Assembly (NCBI GenBank): GCA_963555705.1
Contig: OY743181.1
Span: forward strand, 25,610,513 to 25,674,512
DNA: 64,000 bases
Direction of reading: 5' to 3'
DNA from: Ligustrum vulgare
Lineage: Eukaryota > Streptophyta > Magnoliopsida > Lamiales > Oleaceae
Part shown: piece by piece, positions 58,920 through 64,000 of the stretch
Layout of the letters: each line of letters opens with the position of its first letter
How positions within the stretch are numbered: the stretch's first letter is position 1
Notes under the pieces: model-generated
The model's input: only the letters and a program-made list of their open reading frames with translations
Database searches by the model: none
What the model was told of the DNA's origin: nothing
Position numbers and translations under genes: made by a program

Positions 58920-59601
58920 AAAAATAGGAACATGGATAAAGAAGAATATGAAGGAATAGAAGGTTATGAATTAAAAGTAACTTTTGATAATAATAAGCTT
59001 AGGAAAATTCAAAAATTATCTTTAGATTTGAAAATAGGAAAATGAGAAATATTAGACAGAACATGGAGAAGAGAAAGAGTAGCAATAAATGAATATCATA
59101 AAATTGAAAAAGCAATAGATGTTAGAACTATTCAAGGAACACACAAATTAAATCTTTTAACAAAAAATCTGGTTACAGAATTATTAGCAAAGATCAATAA
59201 AAAATAAAGTGAAAAGATCCAATATATTTATTTAGCAGGTATCCAAATAATGCTTAAATCTTTATTTAGAGAAGGATTAGATTCATCTTTGACTGTAAGT
59301 TTACATGATGAAAGAATAATAAATTTAAAAGACGGTCATTTAGGAACATTAGAAGTAAATCTAGCATATAAGAAACTAATATTTACATGTTACCCAAAAT
59401 ATTGTATATCATTGAAAGATAGAAACTTTAATGAAGTTTTAGGACTACATTTCAAATTACATAAAGATGATATAATGGAACCATGAGATAAAATTATGAC
59501 TATAGAGCATTATACACATTTACTAATTCTAATTATGGAAACATTTATTCTAAAAAATCATATATTGAAATTCATAAAGAATGCAAAGATTTTTGTAAAG
59601 C
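58920..59601 (+). pseudogene. Pararetrovirus movement protein, N-terminal and core
   Basis: A 30K-type cell-to-cell movement protein. The open part 59250-59486 holds the family core (IMLKSLFREGLDSSL, NLAYKKLIFTCYPKY, CISLKDRNFNEVLGLHFKL). Upstream sequence from 58930 continues with stops (for example TGA at 59043). A frameshift near 59500 follows the core. The hAT transposon interrupts the gene at 59602, and the C-terminus resumes at 62703. Confidence 0.78.
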
Positions 59602-62600
59602 TAGGGGTGTCAAACGGGCCGAGCCAGCTCGGCCCGTTTGACCGTGGTCCATTATGGGTCCACGGGTCGGCCCGTGGGGAGATGATCCGGGCCGAGCTGG
59701 CTCGTCCCCCCACAGAGCCGGCCCAAGTCCAGCCCGTGGGCCCGTCTGACCACGAGCCGGAAGGGCCGGCTCGTCAGCCCTTTATTTATTTTTTTCTTTC
59801 CTAAAGGTTACGGCTAAATAATTGAACATTAAAAAACCCTCCTCCTTTAATCCGGGCTTGGGACCGGCTACATTTAAATTATTGTACGCTGAGTTAAAAT
59901 TGTACACGAACAAAATGTTACGTGTACAATTTTTTTATTTGAAAGAAACAAATGAAACAATTGAAAATACAGAAAAAAGAAAAAGAAAAAATTTACTCAC
60001 CAATACGATTGTTCTCCGAATTCCTCGGCAAGAATTTCACATATCCTATCTTGTTTCCTTTTCTCCGCAAACTGCCAATCCTTTAAACACATTAAGGCCT
60101 CCAGTATGTCTTCTTTAAGCCTTGACCTATATTCAGATAACACTCTACCACCTGCACTAAAAGCAGCCTCCGATGCTACAGTTGATACCGGAGGTGCTAG
60201 TAGATCTCGTGCAATCATAGAAACAACCGGGTATTGACGCTCGTTTTGTCTCCACCACTTAAGAATGTCAAAATTATTTCTTTCGTCATCGTCTAACATA
60301 CTAAGAAGGTCATGTGAGAAATACCTAGTTAACTCTCCTGGAATTTCATCTGAACTATATGTACTAGAAGAACTAGAACCACTAGGAAGTGTACTAGAAC
60401 TAGAAGTTCCCTTCATAGTCACAAGGTAGGAAAGTAAATCACTGTCTTGATTTTGTATCACATTAGGGGTGGGAGCAGTTCTTCTAACATTTTTACCTGA
60501 CCTTTGGGCATTGATCTCGTACATTTCACATAAACATTTTTCTAAATCTGTGCATGTTAAAGGGGTTTTAAAAGTTAATTTATTTGATATTGCCTTTATG
60601 GTGTGTTTAGTTCCCTCTAAATTTATTCTAGGGTCCATAACCGTTGCTAATTGAAACAAAGCTGGTAAATCTTCTCAATACTTTCTAAACTTACTCTCCA
60701 TTGCTTTAATGATATCAGAAAAAATAGGAAATGTCTTGTACTTTTTAAAGTTATTAGCAATACAATAAAAATACTTCAAGACTAAAGGACTAGTAGGATA
60801 ATAAATACCGGACAATTCGTTTGTAGCATCGTAAAATGGTTTCAAATTTTTTTTAACATGAATTGCAAGTTCCTAATCAATAGTCCCCAAATCAAAAGTT
60901 GAGCCGTTTGAGTGCTGACCGTTGTAATATGCACATATTAAATTCTCGTAACCTTCACAATGTTCAATCATTAAATAAGTTGAGTTCCATCTATGTCCTA
61001 CATCAGTAATAAATGATCGTGGGTTCATACCATTTTCTACACACAGTGCATCAAAAACTTGTTTTCTGGAAGGTGCTATCATAATGAAATTGCAAGCACA
61101 CATAATTTTTTTCAATTGATTTTCTATAAACTTAAGACCATCTTGAACTATTAAATTAAAAATGTGACAAACACAACGAACATGAAACAAGACTCCACCA
61201 AACTCAGGATTTATGAGGGCTGCTAATCTATCAATCACCGCTTTATTAACAAAAGCATTATCTAGTGTAAAATCACGATCTCTACTATCACAGTTAAATT
61301 CTCTAAGAATTGCAAGTAGTTTATTGAAAATATTTGTTGCGTTATGTGGGTAATCAATAACTTTAAATGCCATAATTCTTTGATGTATTACCCAAGAATC
61401 ATCAATGTAATGATAAGTAACAGCTACGTAACCTCTATGATTATTGCCAGTCCACAGGTCCGAAGTAAATGACAAGTTACCATTCCATTTATTTAAAGCA
61501 TCTATAAAACTTTGTTTTCTTTGTAAATATTTAGCTATGCAATCAGCTCGTAAAGTATTTCTAGAAACGAGTTTGTACCTGGGTTGGAGATACTTCTGAA
61601 TGAATTTCGTGAATTGTGAACTTTCTACAATTGAAAGTGGGAACTCACCACTCGATAGGAACATGACCATCCCTTCTCGACTTGCTAGATCTTGGTTGAA
61701 GACCCAATTGGTTAGGCTCGAACTTGATTGAGCAAATTGTAGAGTTGATTGGTTTGCTTCAACCGTACCAGGTTTTTGACATCCTTTGCAATGTCTATTG
61801 AGGTGTGATGTGCCCCCACCCTTCTTCCAAGAGAAAAGTCCCTCGCAATTTCTACTTTTTGCTTTGGATATCAATTTGTTTTCAGCATCTTTTTCCGATG
61901 TTTCAATCACATCGAAAAAATTCCAGCACTGCGATTTTTTCGTCCTCTTTGGATTTCTGCTGGAGACTGTCGTCATGCTAGCGGAGTCAGATCCATATGT
62001 AGTAGTGACATCTTCATCAATTATGTCATTCAAATCAACAGGAATTCTTTTATCTATATCTTCAATCTCATTTTCAAATTCCGCCAAATTGTCGGGAATT
62101 GGAATATCATTGCGAGGTGCAAATTCATCAACAAATTGGCTAGAAGAATAACAATGAGATTGTGAGTGTGCCATTATAAATAATAGAATTGAAAAATTGG
62201 AGATGAAAATGAAATATGGAATGGAATTTGAGACAATATTGTATATTTGTATGTGAAATATTATAGCACTAGCCACTAGAATTTGAGACTTGAGAGAATG
62301 AGACTTGAAAGTTGAGAGAGTTGAGTTGAGATTGTGAAAAAAATGAAATAAAAAACGAGTATTTATAGAAGAAAAAAAAAATAAAATAAAATAAAAATAT
62401 TAAAAACGGTCTTGTGACCGTTTGAGGCTCACGGGCCGGAACCCGTGAGCACGGGCTCAAACGAGCCCAACGAGCCGACAACGGCCGGCCCGTGGTCGGC
62501 CCGTTTCGGGTCCATTTTGGTTGTCCGTTGGACTAGTCAGCGAAAAGGTCCACGAACTTCACGAGTCGAACCCGAACTGTCCAACACTCAAATTTTTAGT

Positions 62601-62702
62601 CTGGTCCAAGTCCAAGTCCTTTTTTTTAACGGGCTGAGCCGAACTTTTAACGAATCGAGCAGAGCCGAACTCACGAACTGTCTAGTCCGTTTGATACCCC
62701 TA
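59602..62702 (-). mobile_element. hAT transposon, 3.1 kb, nearly autonomous
   Basis: Ends TAGGGGTGTCAAACGG and CCGTTTGATACCCCTA; the 8-bp duplication tgtaaagc/ggtaaagc (59594-59601, 62703-62710) has one mismatch. Both ends are GC-rich with repeated cgagccggc/ggcccg motifs, likely transposase binding sites. The transposase is on the minus strand. Similar ends elsewhere in plants mark Ac/Tam3-type hATs. Confidence 0.92.
59997..62174 (-). pseudogene. hAT transposase with two nonsense codons
   Basis: 725 codons from the ATG at 62172-62174, in one frame with only two stops (60873-60875 TAG and 60675-60677 TGA; the second is at an expected Trp codon). An upstream in-frame ATG exists at 62274-62276 but gives a hydrophobic extension that looks non-genuine. 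A BED-type zinc finger lies at residues ~80-133 (GTSHLNRHCKGC); one expected cysteine is Ser (AKSRNC). The RNase H-like core has FTSDLWTGNNHRGY (Asp ~239), FTLDNAFVNK (Asp ~305) and CHIFNLIVQDGL. The hAT dimerisation domain is at ~636-700 (DILKWWRQNERQYPVVS, VASEAAFSAGGRV). Otherwise remarkably well preserved. Confidence 0.92.
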
Positions 62703-62885
62703 GGTAAAGCTGTGGAACCAGATAAACAAATAAGTTTAGTCCCAAGAAACTATGAACATACAATAACAAAAAATAAATCAGAAATTATAGAGTCAAGAGA
62801 AGAAGAATACTCTAATAATAATATAACATTTGAAGATGGCAGATTAATTAGAAGATCAACAAGTTTACCCAATAGAAACAATTAG
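62703..62885 (+). pseudogene. Pararetrovirus movement protein, C-terminal part
   Basis: After removal of the hAT and one copy of its duplication the movement-protein frame continues with VEPDKQISLVPRNYEH and an acidic, Asn-rich tail ending at a stop at 62883. This shows the hAT landed in an already existing viral copy. Confidence 0.7.
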
Positions 62886-63312
62886 GAGAAAGTAGTAATA
62901 CAAGGGAAATAGAACTTCATAGAAATGTTGGAAATATGAAAATAGAAGGTGAATATTTCAACGGAAAAAAAACATATAAAAGGATCAAATATATTGATTG
63001 ACACAGGAGCTACCTAGTGAATGTCATATAGCTTCAAACAGGAATAAATGATTAATATCTCATATAACTGATCCGTATAGATATATAAATTTTGATGGAC
63101 AAATACATGTGACTGAACTTGAAGTTAAAGTACCAATAAAAATAGGAGGAATAAATCTCTTAATACCATATCATGTAGATAACAGTATCGTAAATCCTCA
63201 TGTGTTATTAGGAATGAGCTTCCTAAATGGACTAGAAGATTATAGTATAAAACGTGAAGGATTATATATAACTCATAATAGTCAAACTATACTATGTAGA
63301 AAGGTTGAATAA
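62886..63312 (+). pseudogene. First retropepsin-like domain of the pararetrovirus
   Basis: The catalytic motif LIDTGA is at about 62991-63012, followed by two stops and a +1 frame change. An open stretch (63109-63312) follows with paired beta-type segments and VLLGMSFLNGLED, the hydrophobic-hydrophobic-Gly motif that closes retropepsin folds. The size (about 110 residues) fits a protease domain. Not functional because of the breaks. Confidence 0.65.
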
Positions 63313-63651
63313 ATGAATAACCAAATAAGTTTTCCATTAGCTGTTTATATACAAGTTACTATTGTTGAAACAAATATAACAACTTGTGCATTAATTGACA
63401 CAGGAAGTGATATAACAATATTAAAAAGTTTTTTAATAAAATCATGGAATACTAATGGAAAGATAAAAATTACAGGAGTAACAGGAGAAAATACTCAAAT
63501 AATTAATAATGCTGATAAAATTGATATAATACTTGGGAGTAAACAAATAGTTGTAAATAAAATATTTAATTATAACAAATTAGAATGTGATATATTACTA
63601 GGAAATGACTTATACAACAATTTCAATATTATAAATAAAATAATTACATGA
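63313..63651 (+). pseudogene. Second retropepsin-like domain of the pararetrovirus
   Basis: An open frame of 112 codons directly after the first domain, starting ATG at 63313, only the stop codon TAA (63310-63312) and no gap apart. It has CALIDTGSDITILKS (Asp at about 63398) and CDILLGNDLYNNF, again the full retropepsin pattern. This one is intact on its own, but the polyprotein around it is broken. Confidence 0.7.
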
Positions 63652-64000
63652 TAATGATACAAACACCTTGTGGACATTTACTAAAAATAACAAGAGAATT
63701 TAGACCTTACAGAGTTCAGCCAACACAGCGTGGTGATAAATGAGATAAAAAAACCAATTACACAAAATGAAATAAAAAATAAAAGAATAATGTATAAAAA
63801 AGTCTTGAAAACAAACATACAAACAAGTATGGAAAAAATCATTAATCAATTAGAAAAAATTTGTGGAGATAATCTATTATTATTTTGGAAATCACATCAT
63901 CCAAAAGCTAAAATAAAACTAACGGAAAATGTTATTATAAGAGTTAAGTCAATTATGTATACCATACAAGATACACGGGAATTTAAAACTCAAATAAAGA
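63652..64000 (+). pseudogene. Start of pararetrovirus reverse transcriptase, cut by the window end
   Basis: After short broken frames, the segment at about 63820-64000 has an N-terminal RT approach typical of caulimovirids (NQLEKICGDN, IIRVKSIMYT, TREFKTQIK). A TGA at 63741 lies in the linker. RT and RNase H catalytic parts lie beyond the window. Confidence 0.65.

Larger units (their letters stand above)
47938..64000 (+). mobile_element. Endogenous pararetrovirus (caulimovirid), interrupted, running off the window
   Basis: An old integrated plant pararetrovirus. Order: tRNA-Met primer site (47938-47949), a helical ORF (48027-48701), then after a MITE/gypsy insertion its continuation (56697-57630), coat protein with CCHC (57640-58870), movement protein (58920-59601 and 62703-62885), two retropepsin-like parts (62886-63651) and the start of RT (from about 63740). 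Coat protein before movement protein, both before protease-RT, matches cavemovirus/solendovirus-type layouts; that assignment is inference. Many stops and frameshifts make it inactive. Base composition is very A-rich, unlike the inserted elements. Confidence 0.85.

Overview
This window looks like transposon-packed nuclear DNA of a flowering plant, probably a eudicot. I infer this from the plant-specific repeats: Cassandra TRIM elements carrying 5S rRNA-derived domains, a Tekay/Del-type chromovirus, plant copia elements, Tourist-like and hAT MITEs, and an endogenous caulimovirid. No host protein-coding gene could be recognised with confidence. Nearly all coding sequence belongs to mobile elements, most of it broken.

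Layout. 394-1588: two Cassandra copies joined head to head and inserted as one unit with a 5-bp target duplication. 1739-2650: small MITEs and a 55-bp tandem duplication. 2611-3085 and 12881-23395: fragments of copia elements in alternating orientations, interrupted by a full Ty3/gypsy (Tekay-like) element on the minus strand (3086-12880), which itself holds a 1.57-kb solo LTR (5365-6938). 15690-20836: a decayed copia element split by another gypsy 3' end (16985-18842). 20837-23395: a third copia, containing a hAT MITE. 23398-29124: a large broken inverted repeat of LTR-like sequence with a second hAT MITE. 29125-30917: the 3' part of a non-coding gypsy-like element whose LTR has unusually long inverted ends. 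30918-39800: gene-poor AT-rich DNA with MITEs and degenerate repeats.

39803-44062: a 3'-truncated Ty3/gypsy element (A) with gag-pro and part of RT, joined to a repeat holding a 20-bp-period heat-shock-element-like array. 44485-46786: a dead PIF/Harbinger transposon with its intron. 47938 to the window end: an endogenous pararetrovirus (caulimovirid) whose order is tRNA-Met primer site, helical ORF, coat protein with CCHC knuckle, movement protein, two successive retropepsin-like domains and the start of reverse transcriptase. It is interrupted by a Harbinger-type MITE (48702-56696) that contains a complete gypsy element B (48712-55635), and by a 3.1-kb hAT transposon (59602-62702).

How the parts relate. 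Target duplications date the nest: pararetrovirus first, then the MITE, then gypsy B, with hAT as a separate insertion into the virus. Gypsy A and B belong to one family. Their LTRs differ widely in sequence yet both carry 7-8 copies of the palindrome TTACGGCCGTAA, mostly in pairs whose centres lie 20-22 bp apart. That array, the heat-shock-like array, the Cassandra composite and the doubled viral protease are the most interesting signals.
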